From assembly GCF_030253575.1 (NCBI RefSeq), contig NC_080564.1, forward strand, positions 7,546,501 through 7,610,500: 64,000 bases of DNA, read 5' to 3'. Every line of letters starts with the position of its first letter. Position 1 is the stretch's first letter. Below the pieces are notes generated by a model that saw only the letters and a list, made by a program, of their open reading frames with translations, did no database searches and had not been told where the DNA came from. The position numbers and the translations under genes were made by a program. Positions 11,985-36,858 of the stretch are shown here, in pieces. The stretch comes from Rhododendron vialii. Taxonomy: Eukaryota > Streptophyta > Magnoliopsida > Ericales > Ericaceae.

Positions 11985-13223
11985 AAACTATCTTTGTTTA
12001 TCTGGAGTCCTGAATAATGGTGTGGTTGGTTGATAAACACATGTATTTTGTTTGTTTTGTGTGGTTTATATGGCTATTTGTGAACTTCATAGAGGTAAGA
12101 AATAATAACACAGTGTAAGCATGAAATTTGGATTTGTGGACGTGATATATATAAAACATGTTATAGTAGTACATGTAGTTCTCTCTCTCTCTCTCTGTGG
12201 TACAATCACTAATGCCTCAACAGAGTCGATACGAGTAGCTCTGATTGCTTCATTGTTCAAGCTTGTTTTGAAAAATTTATCGAGCTTGATAAATCTATTC
12301 ATGCTTAGCTTGTTTGTCAGGCAAGTCGATCTCAAACGATCTCTAGTAGTATTTTGATTTTTGAAGACATCACAAGTTGGGTGAGTTGAGTAATATCTTG
12401 TTCGAATTTAGTTTAAAAACTTAACGAACTTTGGAAAATATTCAAGTTTTGTTTGCTTGCGTGAGAACACAAGCTTTATCGAGCGAACACGAAATCAAAC
12501 TCAAGTAACGTGGTTTGTTTATCAGCCTTAGATACAAGTGTATCAAAATGCTAGAAGTCAACAGATGCTTAGATATGTTCCTTTTACAGTTATCATTATC
12601 TTGGGCATGAAGAGATTGCCAAGGTTATTAATTCCAACGTCTTATAATTTCGTAATTGGACTTTCTAGGTTGCTAGGTCTCAGCTTGATCTTCATCAGGG
12701 CAGACAATCAACAAATTTATGCTCTTTTCATGATGTTTTAACCATTTTCTTGAAATAATATAACTATTTTCTTGCGCAAGTACAAGAATGTATTATCGCC
12801 ATCCCTGATCTGTAGCTCAAAAAGAAATGAAAAGGAACCAAATCCCATTTATAAACATCCACATCAAATCGTTGGGCGAGTCATGTACAACATACATACA
12901 GGAGAATCACAAACCACCAGTGCACAAATCAGAGACGGCATAACAAGCAGCATTTCACACTACAGAGAATCAAACTGCAGCCGTGTTTCTTTTCCGAGCG
13001 AAATGCAGGAAAAGAAGAATGGAGTAAAACAAAGGATTCGAATAAAGATTAGCTGAACATTAGTTTTTTACATTCTTTCCATATGATAAACACTGAGGTA
13101 TTCACAATGACAAAGTTCTGTTTCCAATCTTTTAGTCTCCCATCCTGTTTGTTTGCTCGTCTTTTCTTCTTTTGTGGTGAGTGCGTGCTGGTTTCATCCA
13201 AAACATGAACCTTAAACGTGACA
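11985..13223. other. Convergent 3' intergenic region
   Basis: The space between the DsbA-like gene (+) and the RING gene (-) holds their 3' UTRs. A short CT tract lies at 12181-12196. I see no additional gene. Confidence 0.6.
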
Positions 13224-16195
13224 TCATGTGCTTTCATCGAATACCATCACCTAGAAAAAACAACAAAAGCTATAGGAATTATCATACTTCAAGGTACTGA
13301 TCAAATGGTCCACCGAATTATCTTTAATACTCGAGAATTAACGTCTAGAAGAAGATTTGAAAATGACAAGTTAAACAAACTTCATCAAGTCACCAAGATG
13401 AGAAGAGTTTCCATGTCAGGCACTGGGCTCAAGCCTCAAAGAGTATCAGTTTGCATCTACGATGTCAAAGAAGTCAATAGTGAAACTCATCTATGACACA
13501 GAAGGCACTTCCCAAGTTTCTCAATGTGGTCAAAGGCAGAAATATGGTCATCTACCGAAATTGAAATGTTCCAAAATATGTATCTGTATCATGATGCCAA
13601 GTAGCTTGTCCAGCAGCACCGCGTACTGCCAGCCCGCCACCAAATGAAGATTTCCAGGAATAAAAGTGAAGATTCCCTATCTACTACCTCAGATACAGTT
13701 GGGACCGATTCTTGTAAGATCAATTATAATGGGGTTTCCTATCTCTTCAAATATCTATGATGTATTTACATGCATCTCATACATTTGTTACTGGTCACAA
13801 CTAGTTGCTCATTTCTACTGATGACATTATATGTATCAACAGAAACATATTCACTAACTAAAAAAAGATCAATACTATAGTGGCCGGTGCTATCATTCTA
13901 CAAACTCTCTCGCAGCATTAAAACAATCACGAAACATCCTACTTCCTTACCACATATTTACCGAAGCACATAACTTGTGGATGTTTGAGACACTGCAAAA
14001 ATAGATATAACTGAGATTTCAAAAAAGGTTTTGATCAGCTTGATATCTCAATTTGGTATTTGTTGAAAAATACCATCAAAACTAACCCCAAGGGGTTTGG
14101 CTGAGTGGGCATAACAGCCACTAAATGGCTTGCCCCCAAGAGGTCGCAAGGTGAAATCTCATGAAGGCCAAACATTCCAAACCATGGGGCCACTAGAGGT
14201 ATGCCCGGTCATTAACTTTAGAGCATTGAGATTAGTCGAGGTGTGCACAGGATGGCCCTAACACCCGGTTATAAAAGAACACTATCACGACTCGCAATAA
14301 TTAAAAGAACATCAAATAGCACAAACGCAAGGGTGTCTGCAGCGACAGACGGAATATTTCGAGTACGAGCTCTCATAATAGTATGTGATAGTCGACAACA
14401 ATAAATCTATTGTGCCAAATCATAAATGATTCACTCTCAATCAAACTAATTTGAATGGCCTGAAATATAACGTTACCTTGCCACAAACTGGACAGCTTTC
14501 ACTTCTCTCCATCCACTCGTATATGCAAACCAGGTGGAAATGATGAGAGCATTTCATCATTATCTTGGGGTTTTCCACAGTATATTCTGCATACCGAATG
14601 CATCGAAGTTACAAGAACGTTGGAACTACTACTTTAGAAGCATACTATTCTGTTTTACATCAGCATTTATCAAATAGAACCAACAAGCATAAAATATAGC
14701 AGTCAGGGACGAAAAAAAAGACACAAAAAAACATTGCAAGAGGCCTACTAATAAAATTACAGCATACTGTTTCAACTGAATTTATTTTTCTTGTCCCCAT
14801 GTATGCTTTGTCCTAATCCTTATTATTTTGACAGTGCAGCAAACGAATACGGTCCATCCTAATTGAGTCTTATCTATTCATCTCTGTCTTATCCATCCTA
14901 ATTAAGGGTTCATTGGATGGCCAATGATATAACTGAAAATAAAATAAAGCTACTTATTTCACCTTCAAGGCAAGTTGGACAGACATCTTCATCTTCGGGA
15001 GAAGAATAAATATGTGCAAATCCAGTCGCTGGTTTCTCTGTTAAGAGCTTGATTGAGGACTTGGTATGGGATTCTTTTAATCCTTCTTCACATGTCGACT
15101 CATTCCATTTGTCTCCACTACTCAAGGATTCTGAATCTCCATCGGCCTCACTTCTAAGTGGTTCAGTTTCCTCGTGTGAATGACTTGAACCTTTCTCCCT
15201 TCTTGAGACCAGTCCATCCCGTTGCAAGTGGGAATATCGTGGATCAACATTATAAGGCAAGGGCCTTGGAGGAGGACGATACATATCACAAACAGAGTCG
15301 TCCACAGGGGTTGTGGAGATTAAAGAACCACTCCCCTGAATGGTTGAAGAAACAGCTTGTTCTTCCCCTCTTCGAAATAATGATGTATACTATCCAAGAA
15401 AAACAAAAAGAAACAGTTGGAATTGCACCTCAGGGAATGAAAAAGTCAACATATTTTATAATTCCTTCTTCCAGTGATTCATTGTTGGTCCAATGCAACT
15501 CAATTGACTCTCATAGCCTGCTAAGTTCCTCTTGATTATTTTCTTATCAAGTCAAAATCTTTTTGTCCTTAATTAACTTTTATCGAATTTGGGTAAAAAT
15601 AATACTTTTTCATTCTGGCTCAACGAGAGGAATCGAAAACAGGAAAAAAAAAAAAAAAAGGCCATATCTGAAAACAAAAAGAGAGAAAATAATTAGCAAA
15701 CATAGTCCCTCCATTTTGCTTATTTGTTGCTTGTTGTTTATCTTCCAATTATTTTACATTTTCTTCAAGCCTTATCAATTCTAATCGCAGATCCGAATAG
15801 GAATGCAAAAAAAAAAATCAATCAAGATATGTGATAGGTTCACTAAAGTAGAAAAAGCTTTATGTTGCAATTCCTAATCTATGAGCTACAAGTACCACAG
15901 TCTGATCGAAGCTCCTACTCTGAGGAGTTAATAGATACAAAAGCATTATTGGGATATGATGCCTTCTTCGAACGCTTGACAAAAACTATTTTGGATTTAG
16001 CTATGCTGCAGTAGAAAGTAAAAATAAACAGGACGATGTTTCTTAAAAAGAAACAGTAAGAAGCACTCTAAAACATACCACACGCATGATGTTCTGAACA
16101 AAGCAATGAAAGCATACACAGTTCCTATAAACTGAACTGTTTAGATTGACATAATCTTCGCAATCCTCATGCAAACAACAGCAAACAGCACCCAT
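13224..16195 (-). CDS. RING-H2 E3 ubiquitin ligase (MGAVCCC family)
   Basis: Exons are 16195-16079, 15389-14963, 14586-14477 and 13250-13224, totalling 226 residues. The N-terminus MGAVCCCLHEDCEDY fits N-myristoylation at Gly2 with neighbouring cysteines that could be palmitoylated, so membrane attachment is likely. The middle is disordered and rich in Ser and acidic residues (SHSHEETEPLRS). The C-terminal RING-H2 reads C-x2-C ... C-x-H-x2-H-x2-C-x10-C-x2-C (CPTCLEEY, CSHHFHLVC, CPVCGK). The last exon encodes only VMVFDEST and stop, preceded by TTTTTCTAG. It corresponds to the Arabidopsis At3g02290/At5g15790/At5g38895 type as I recall. The E2 partner and substrates are unknown. A 5' UTR exon probably lies near 17370-17440. 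Confidence 0.92.
14086..14276 (+). mobile_element. tRNA-derived SINE in RING gene intron 3
   Basis: A pol III A-box-like stretch TGGCTGAGTGG (14098-14108) is followed about 45 bp later by a B-box-like GGTCGCAAGGTGAAATCTC. The tail reads TTAGTCGAGGTGTGCACAGG and then ACACCCGGTTAT, as in common angiosperm SINE 3' regions. Length is about 190 bp. A target-site duplication is not clear. It is not a functional tRNA, because no cloverleaf can be drawn. Confidence 0.75.
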
Positions 16196-16680
16196 ACTAG
16201 CAGCGTCAACCTATATTGGTCAAATGAAAACCTTCACCTAGTGCTCCAATCTCGTCAACAAAGCCCAAGTCACCTAAGCATTTCCGTCAATAATGTAACT
16301 ATGGTGGCAACAGGAGAACAATAGTGAAGGGGGATACAGAGAGGGACTGGCAAGCATGGACTCCGTGAACCAGTAGCCCAAAACCTAATGCCTTGCAAGC
16401 TCTAGAATACCTCTCTCTCCCTTCGCCTGCAAAATATGAGGAAAGTGATTATTCTAGATAAAAGGCATCAGCAAGAAACAATAGTGCCGTACTGCCATCA
16501 TGGTAAGCTATATAGTGTAAGTTTGCAGCTAGAATAATCAGACCTCATCCTATTTCACTTAACTCAAAACGCTGAGGATTTGGATAAAATAAATATTTGC
16601 CTATTTGGTGCAATGCAACGCAAAGTTATCACAATCAACACACTACATGATAAAATAGCTCTCATTTAGAAAAATCCTTA

Positions 16681-17125
16681 GGCTCCATTTTGATAGATGT
16701 GGATTTCATAGATTTGATGTTCAATTTCATCACAAGAAGAATAACCACTCCTGTCTTTCAGTAGGAACCAAATGCATAATGATGAAACTCCGAGACTCTC
16801 AAGACTCAAGTTTAGACTCTGACCACCCCTTTGGATGGTGAGAAAGGATGAGATAAGAAAGGAGAGCCCTTTCTCACAAAATCTCACAATTTTTTGTGAG
16901 ATTGGGTGAGAATGGAGAAGGGCCAATCAATTTTTTTATTTTTTTCTACTTTTCTCTCCATTTCTCACCAAAATTCTCAATCCAAATGAGTGATTTGATA
17001 AGAAACCATAATCATTTCCTTTCTTTTCTCATGAAACCCCTCCATCCAAAGGCAATTGATGATTTTTATCTGAAGATTGTTACATATCCCTTCATTTGAA
17101 ATCCAAGTCTACGCCAAACAGAGCC
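16681..17125. mobile_element. TIR element in the RING gene leader intron
   Basis: The left end GGCTCCATTTTGATAGATGT and the reverse complement of the right end (GGCTCTGTTTGGCGTAGACT) match imperfectly over about 30 bp. TTA lies directly before the left end and within one base after the right end, as in PIF/Harbinger (Tourist-like) insertions. No transposase ORF is present. Confidence 0.65.
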
Positions 17126-17395
17126 TTTAATTCCAGATTACCCAATAACAAGAACAAGAAATAGGAACGATTTACCAACAATGGGTCTGCCCTGAAACAT
17201 CAATCGATCAATCGATCGAAGCGACCCAGTTCAGATTACCAGTTTTGACAACGATCGGAACCTTCAAAACACGACAATTAACAAAGAATCAAAAGTAGGC
17301 AAGGAAAACGAGAGATATGAGTACGATTGGGTAAGGTACGAAAGTACAACCTTGAGAGTTGGAAAGAACTACCTTGAGAGTTGGGAGTACAGAAT

Positions 17396-18340
17396 GGCGG
17401 CGGGAATGCTATTCGCGGACAGAGCTACAGAGGGTGTTGAAATCGGATGTCAGATTCTTTGGATTCTTTGTTTGTCACAATACTAGGTAGGAAGGACGAC
17501 GGAGTGTGGATTTTTCGGCAATGAAAATGCTCGATAAAGTGGGATTATCCTCCACCTCCTTCGTGTCCTAATGATACTGTAACTAAAATGAGAGATTCAC
17601 CGGTAGATATTTACCCCTTCGGGCAATTTTCATCGTTCATTTTTATAATTAATGGTTGGGATTTATTTTTTAATTTTAACTGTTAATAATAAATTTTTAC
17701 CGGTCAAAATTGATTTCAATTCGGACCGTCTAAAATACTTTTGGATAAGCGCGATTGAATGCCTTAAACTTTATTTACGAGTTACTTTATTTTCGTGTGT
17801 ATAAACTTTGCCTTGAACAACTACTTATAAAATGTTTATTTTGTTAATCTTATTTATTTATTTATTTTCGTTCGTCTATTACAATTTTTGAATAATAAAT
17901 TAATTTCGTTTATAATTTTTTGCATAAATTTTAAATTTGCATTCTTGAAAACTTATTTTTCTTCTTCGTTTTGTGTATTTTGTTCGTTTTTTCTAAATTT
18001 TTGTCAGATTTGCGTCATTTTTTTGGATTAAATATCCGTCGTAAGTTTAAAAAGTACAAAATTGTGACGGAAAGCAAAAAAAATTCACTAAAGACGAAAA
18101 AGTATCAAACAATTGTATTATTTGTTTAAAATGTCGTATTTTTGAATTTTTTCAACAACGGTCCATATTTTTATACTTTTTCGATTCATTTTGTTAAGAC
18201 GAACGATTAGCCGCAAAAATTACGACGAAAAGCTAAACAAAAAGTTACGGAAAAAAAAATATATCAAAATAAGTTTCAAACTTTTAATTTTACAAGAATG
18301 CAACAAAAAAAATATGAAAAATAAAAAATATCGAACTAAG
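17396..18340. other. RING gene promoter and AT-rich dispersed repeat
   Basis: 17396-17520 likely contains the RING gene's transcription start on the minus strand. About 17990-18230 shares phrases with 48000-48270 (TTCACTAAAGACGA and GACGAACGAT), so it is part of a dispersed non-coding repeat. No gene is seen. Confidence 0.5.
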
Positions 18341-18616
18341 GGGGTGTTTGTACTAACAAAAAAACTTAATGTATTTTACCATCTTGTTTTTACTAACAAA
18401 AAAATTTTAGTATTTTACCATATCATTTTCACTAAAAAAAAAGTTGTCAAAAAAAATTTTTTTTGCTACAGTAACTCTACTCATAAACATATCAACAACT
18501 TATTCACTATCGAAAACAATTTAAGATTTTTCAAAATTTATTCATTACCGAAAACACCTAACAATTTCTCAAGCACAAATAAAAATCTACAAGTTTTTCA
18601 CTACTAGAAACACCCC
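18341..18616. mobile_element. hAT-like MITE
   Basis: The ends are GGGGTGTTTGTACT and AGTAgaAACACCCC-type inverse (right end CTAGAAACACCCC). The unit is 276 bp and very AT-rich, with several repeats of TATTTTACCAT and CACTA. The lysine-rich reading frame across it is a compositional artefact. Confidence 0.55.
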
Positions 18617-18701
18617 TTAAGTTTCAGACTTATAAATTTACAAAAATGCAGTATATAATCAATGGATTGATAGAGTCGGACTTATTCCAAGAGTAATTTT
18701 T

Positions 18702-19122
18702 GGGCCCATTTGGACGCAGGAAAAGAATTTGGGGTATTAGTTAATAAGAGAGATAAGATAGTATGTGGTATTATGTAAGAATGGTGGGCCTACATTGATG
18801 TGACGGGAGTTTTGATTTGAATGAGGTATTAAAGAAGGGAGATTAATTAAATAGGAGTAGTACTTGGTTTGGATGAGGTATAAAATTGGGGATAAGATTG
18901 TTTTGTAATTGAAATGGAAGATGAGGGGATATTATCTGGGAGTATTATTTAATATCACCCCAAAACCTCTCCATAAATAATCTCTCATCGGGGGTATTGG
19001 GTATAAGAGAATAGGGGTTAAGCTAATAACCCTCGTTTTTTGGTCCTCAAACCGTGGCTTAAGTAATAGGCTCAGGTATATACGAGGAGTATTCCTTCAC
19101 AGTCCCCCATCCAAACGACCCC
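18702..19122. mobile_element. GGGCYC-TTTGGA MITE family, copy 1
   Basis: TIRs are GGGCCCATTTGGACGC (left) and the inverse of CATCCAAACGACCCC (right). The interior matches the reverse complement of the element at 34191-34578 over long phrases, for example GGTATTATGTAAGAA, TACTTGGTTTGGATGAGG and TTTTGTAATTGAA. The two are therefore one family in opposite orientation. Confidence 0.75.
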
Positions 19123-19142
19123 TTCTCAAGTCTAACGGAGTA

Positions 19143-19380
19143 ATCCCTCCATTCCACAATGACAGTTTCACTTTCTCTCTCTTACCTCTTTTCAAATCAA
19201 AAAATTAACTACTTCTGTAAATAATTTTTCAAATTTTTTCACATTGTATTAAAGATCTCGATTACTACTTTAATTAGATGAGGAAAAATTCGAAAAATTA
19301 TGCACGAAAGTTGTTGATTTTTTAATTTAAAAAATAATACGATTTTTCATGATGAACTCTTAATATGGAATGGATGAAGT
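19143..19380. mobile_element. Degenerate Stowaway-like MITE
   Basis: The left end ATCCCTCCATTCCACAATGA is loosely mirrored by TATGGAATGGATGAAGTA at the right. The length (about 238 bp) and interior (ACTTTAATTAGATGAGGAAA) resemble the two Stowaway copies in this window. The termini have several mismatches. Confidence 0.45.
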
Positions 19381-20079
19381 ATTTTCTAAATGGACTAAAA
19401 AAACTCCATTTCAGCTCAAACAAATCTCAATCTCAAACCAGTGGGTTGGGCGGACTCGTGGGCTACTGGGCCGGGCTGCACCCGTACTAACCATCAAATA
19501 CGGGCGAGCGGGACCTCCCATTTGAACTCTCGACCGGTGAACGTCGTGTCGTGTCGTGTTTCTGTTTTATAATCTTATGTTCACATTAGAATTCTGTCAA
19601 TCTTAACTTAAGTTTTTTTTTTTTGTTATCGTGTCGTAATACGGGGCATATTCTGAGTTTCATGTAACACATGGCTAACTCTAACTTATTAATTTCGTAT
19701 CGAGTTATCGTGTATAGTGTCAAAAATTCTCACCTTGCGAGACTTCGTTCGGCACTCATCAGTGAGTTGTATCCATCCGTGTACGTATCACCAGATTCTG
19801 CCGTCCCCTCCTTCGCCGGCCAAGCACATAATAATCACCCTCATTGGTAGATCCACTCTCTCTCTCTCTCGATTTTCTCTCTCCAGGTTTTACACTTCCT
19901 TCCTCGTCGCTCTTCAAACTCAAGTCTACTTCCTTACACTCAGTACAACTCAGCACACGCATCTGTTATTGTATCTAGATTTCACAATTAGGGCTCCAAA
20001 TTCGAATTCGAGATGGAGATCTAGTTAAAAACCTCACGTCACATTGCAAAACCCCAGGGTTAGGTTTGCTTGCGACCAA
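19381..20079. other. AUG5 promoter and 5' UTR
   Basis: This holds short motifs typical of proximal plant promoters, including TGGGCT and TGGGCC near 19460-19475 and a CT-rich stretch at 19857-19885. The transcription start cannot be placed from sequence alone. Confidence 0.45.
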
Positions 20080-32519
<12,440 letters not shown>

Positions 32520-34190
32520 ATAAAGCTTTTGAGAAATCAGAGCATTGAGGGTTTTGTGAAGTATCCCCGATTTACATCTGTTCTTATTCCACTACATTAC
32601 CAACTTGGGATACCATCTAAATCAGAGATGTGTGTTTAAGCAGTTCATAGCCGCCGATGCAGACAGGGAGTAAAGTTGTGGCATTGGTCGAGGATACGAG
32701 TTGAAATTTTGTTTGGGGAATGAAATGGGACAGCTGGAGCATCGCTTCCCTTCCTTTTCTCTTGTTCGCAATGTATAGATGTTTACCTTCGGAAGAATCA
32801 TTTGTATACTAGGTGGGTTAATAGTTCCTGGATCCTGGGTAGGTCTCTTCTACAGAGACTCCTATTTATAATGGGAGGCTTGATTATTTCCCATAGAAGT
32901 CCGCGTGATTTTACTGTAGAGACTGGCAGTGTGATTAATTGTAGAAATTTCTGTTTGTACCTTGTTCTTCTGTCCAGTGTGGTTTGTTCTGATCGAGTTT
33001 GACCGTATTTTTATCTTGCAACCAGTCAAGACACTGGTTGAAACATTGTTGGTTTTTTTGTCGAAAAAACTGATGTTTTCCTTGATGGACGGTGATTACG
33101 AAATTGATATTCATCCTGTATTGACAACCTTAGGCAAGTGTGTAGTAATGTGGTAGAGACTTCAGATCATGTGTTTTACTATTTTCTCTTTCCTTGGACT
33201 TTCAGATCATATATTTGTTGCCCATGGGTTGGTAAGAAGTTTTCCTCGGTTAAAAAAAAAACCTCCTACCAGCTAGAGGCAATCTTCTCCAACCGTGATA
33301 CAAGGTCTCAGGAGCTGGACGAAAGGAGCCTTGATGGGTCAAACGACGCAGAACTGCAAGCGTGCGTTTTCCCAATACGGGGTTGAGCCATAGCTTACAC
33401 TTCAACCCCACCGAGGGCATAGCGATAAGAAATCAAGGTGCGTTTGGTTCACTAGGTTGAAGGCCGATAAGAAATAAAGGTGCGTTTGGTTCACTAGATT
33501 GAAGGCTGGTGTTGGGCGGTACCAGAACGAGACCCTCGTAGCGAGCCTATAATAGATGTATGTTCCTGGGGTTGGGGACTCCTCTTTTCTCAACTTGAAG
33601 TAAATAAAAAGAAGGGGCAAGTTAGGTCTAGCGTAACAAAACAAAAACCCGACTTTATCAAGGGATCTGGGAGATAGAAGCCACATGTTTCATTATCCAC
33701 AATTCGATACCTTTTTTACTTCCTTGTAAGGCTAAGACACTATCTCCCGGCCAAACTTTATGCCCCAATCAATGGTTCACTAGAATGAAATGGACGCAAA
33801 GATGCATAATAGAGATTAGAAAGGATCAGTAATTTCGGGGGTTACATTAGCAATTAGAAATGAACGTGGAACGGAATGATAACTCCGTAGTTATTTTTTT
33901 CTGAAATGGAAATATTCATTTATTTTATCTACGCTAATAGTGATTCTATTTGAAATGAATAATCATTCATTTGATGTACCTTGCATGCATGATTGGGTGA
34001 AAAAGAGTGAATTAAATGGCCATGGCACAAACAAAAGAAGTTACCTAACCTCTCTTCACATGAATCTTAGGATCCTTTTTTCTTTAAGTTTGATAAAGTG
34101 AAAGGGTTTTTTTCCTTCTTCCTGATCACATGTGATAAAGAAAAGCTTGTTGGGATCTTTTTGCAGTACCCAAACAAATTAAAGATTATA
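32520..34190. other. AUG5 3' flank and intergenic DNA
   Basis: The AUG5 3' UTR is followed by unassigned sequence. A 42-bp tandem duplication (AAGGTGCGTTTGGTTCACTA unit) lies at about 33426-33510. No gene is supported. Confidence 0.5.
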
Positions 34191-34578
34191 GGGCTCGTTT
34201 GGATGCCACACTATGAAGGGGTATTGTCCAATCCCCCTTCTAATCCGTGGGGCCGGTTCTATGACGTGGTTTGGGAAGACAAAACTCGGGGGATTTGATA
34301 ATACCCCCTCCTCCATAACCCTCCCCCCTGAGGGGGGCTTACATATGGCTAGGGTTTGAGCCAGCATTGTGGAATCCCCCCTCTTAATACCCTTTTTTTC
34401 TTTCAGTTCAATTACAAAATAACCTTATCCCCCAATTTTATCCCTCATCCAAACCAAGTATTATTTAATCTCCCCATTACATTAATGTGGACCCACATTT
34501 CTTACATAATACCTCCTACTATCCAATCCCCCTTCTTACATAATACCTCCAAATTTAATCCCGCATCCAATCAAGCCC
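34191..34578. mobile_element. GGGCYC-TTTGGA MITE family, copy 2
   Basis: The ends are GGGCTCGTTTGGATGC and GCATCCAATCAAGCCC. ATA lies on both sides (34188-34190 and 34579-34581), a possible 3-bp target duplication. The interior is the reverse complement of copy 1 at 18702-19122. Confidence 0.78.
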
Positions 34579-34696
34579 ATAGTAGGATCCATAAAGTCAC
34601 ATGCCTCCATTTACATCCTCATTTTGATTTCGGATGGACGAGGAACAAATTTAAAGATCTGATGAAATCAACAACAAATGTAGGCATCACCCCCGA

Positions 34697-34917
34697 TAAA
34701 TTTTTCGGTGCCGAGTGGGTATATCCCACGTGGTATCCGCTCGGTACATCCGAGCCGTTCAATACATTTTTGAACAACTCGAATTGAAACCCCCTCTCTC
34801 CTCTCACCCCAACACTTTCTCTCTCCAAATCCGAGCCGTCCAAAAACGCAATGGTCGGCTTCGATATGCCGAACGAATATCACGTTGTACCCATCCGGCA
34901 CTGGAAAATTTTCCAAT
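34697..34917. mobile_element. Foldback repeat
   Basis: The arm from AAATTTTTCGGTGCCGAGTG (34697) to CCGAGCCGTTCA is mirrored imperfectly by the arm ending CCGGCACTGGAAAATTTT (34917). Arms are about 65 bp with some 90 bp between them. It is likely a short MITE; limits are approximate and the target site was not resolved. Confidence 0.5.
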
Positions 34918-34920
34918 TAC

Positions 34921-36797
34921 CAGAGGGTGCAAAGTGCAAACACCTCCAAACTAGTAACACCATAAATATATCATTTCCAGGACCAGCTGTGTGCCGGACG
35001 CGGGCCCCACGGCCAAGTAGAAAGTGCAGTTGAAAAATACGACGGGACAGGAGAAAGTAGTTAGTTTCATGAAATAATGACACTGCGTGGCATGCTGACG
35101 TACGTGGTGCCACCGATCCAATCAGGTCTAGCTTTGTGCCTGGAGCGAGGTGTGCGGCCGAGCTGGCCAACTGTTCGGCATTGACAGCTCGGCCTCGGGA
35201 ACACACGACTAGACATGAATGGATTGTTGATATCACATCAGTGCGCCACTCGCCGTTACATAGAATCCTTTCTTCAGACGTAGACGGCCAGACTGCGATT
35301 TTGAGGCCAGGAAACGTACCAACTTCTTGAGTCCGGTTAACATGCATTAAAGTCATGGAATCAGCTTTTTGCTAAGATTATGAATCCTAGAACTTGAAAT
35401 CAGAGAGAGTTGTGACATGATGATTTTGTTCTGTTGTTATTGTTGATTACGGGAATGATACTAATTCCGCAGTAGGACTATCTCGACCCGACCGAATCAA
35501 ATTACTGCTGGAACTCATGCATTTCACTAGGAGGTCAGGAGTTCAAGTCTTTCCACCTGCGTGTGGATGTTTTTTTTCTTTATATTTGTTGGGGTTATTT
35601 CTCTCCTTAATCGGGCTTGTAGTTGAGTTGGGCTTACTTATCCTGTTGGTTCAGTTGTTGGGTTTGGTTATCTCGTGGACTCTCACATAATGGATGTAGT
35701 GTCCCATGATTTAATACTTGGGAAAATGACGGCTTATGACGTATTTTGATAATTAATACCCTCCAAGAACATGCTAAGAACAATTGTTAATGCTGAAAAT
35801 GTCCTTGGCATGTATTAATTATCAAAATATGTCCTTGGCCATCATTTTTCCATTATACTTTGTACTTCATACATGATGTAATGATCTCTGCTCCTGATTG
35901 GCAAAAAAAAAACACTACTGCCAAAGGAGAGAATTCTGGTGCTCAGGGCCATGCCCGAGACTCTTCTGTTCCTTTTAGGCTGTCAAAAAAACTACTGCCA
36001 AAGGAGAGAATTCTAGTGATCTTTTGACATTTCTTTTAACAGCTGTGAGTGCTTGTTGTAGGTTAAATTGTGGTTTAACTTTGCAAAAAACTGAAGCTAC
36101 AAATATCGAATCGGCCCTTTTGGATTATAAGTTGTTTAGGCCTTATAAGCGGAATCAAAAGCTGCGACAAACAAGCTGACACAAATATAGCCAAGGAAAA
36201 AAGGGCTAAAACTATGTTACGGTGTCATTTATCCCGTAAAACAACAAAATCCAAACTTGTCACTCCATTCTATACCAATTTTCGGTACTACTACTTCTCT
36301 GTGTAGCATTAGTACTCTATCCCGTGCTTGCTGCTTACTAAAGCCCACCAGTTTATACGGCACGTTCTCATGTATGAAAACAATTCCATTATGGTACTAC
36401 TTTGTCATAGCTCATGAAATTTGTGGCCATTCATGATATAGGTCTCGTGAACCCACTGGCACCCAAAAATGCTCCTAGAGGCAATCCTAACACCAGCAAA
36501 CAAAAACAAAAAAAAACGCAGAACCAAGCCAGCAAATAAGCTGCTTCCTCTCTTTATTCACCTTTCTATTCCAAGATTTCCCTCTTTTTCTGTTTTTGGG
36601 TGGCAAAGGCAAGAAGGCAAGAAAATAGCCTACATTGTGCATCCCATGCATCGTACTTTTTTAGTTTACTGGTTTTTGCATGCATCATATAAAGAGGTTT
36701 GTTGGGTCATCATTAAAAACTCAGGAAGAGGTCTTTCGGTTTCGCTTTCTCGCACACCTGGAAGCACACATGTTTAGATAGTTACAATTTACCGTAC
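34921..36797. other. Intergenic region upstream of the proline-rich gene
   Basis: A short phrase ACTGCCAAAGGAGAGAATTC occurs twice (about 35918 and 35994). No gene, RNA gene or clear transposon end is recognised. Confidence 0.45.
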
Positions 36798-36804
36798 TAT
36801 ATAT
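36798..36804 (+). promoter_or_regulatory. Candidate TATA box of the proline-rich gene
   Basis: TATATAT lies 55 bp before the ATG at 36859, a plausible distance for a short plant 5' UTR. It is the only strong TATA-like motif nearby. Confidence 0.4.
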
Positions 36805-36858
36805 ATGAAGAACTTGCATGCTTGACATCCTCATGAGATTAAGAGTTCTTCGGAAGGG

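Noticed and set aside
13990..14020. Alternative last exon of the RING gene (acceptor TTTTTGCAG, then CLKHPQ)
   Set aside because: The exon at 13250-13224 gives VMVFDEST, matching the family's conserved C-terminus after CPVCGK.
14098..14165. Possible tRNA gene (A-box and B-box-like sequences)
   Set aside because: No cloverleaf forms and the 3' part matches a SINE body.
18191..18607. 138-codon lysine-rich ORF
   Set aside because: It crosses an AT-rich MITE with inverted ends; composition explains the open frame.
33402..33686. 94-codon minus-strand ORF
   Set aside because: It spans a 42-bp tandem duplication, giving a repeated peptide, with no recognisable domain.
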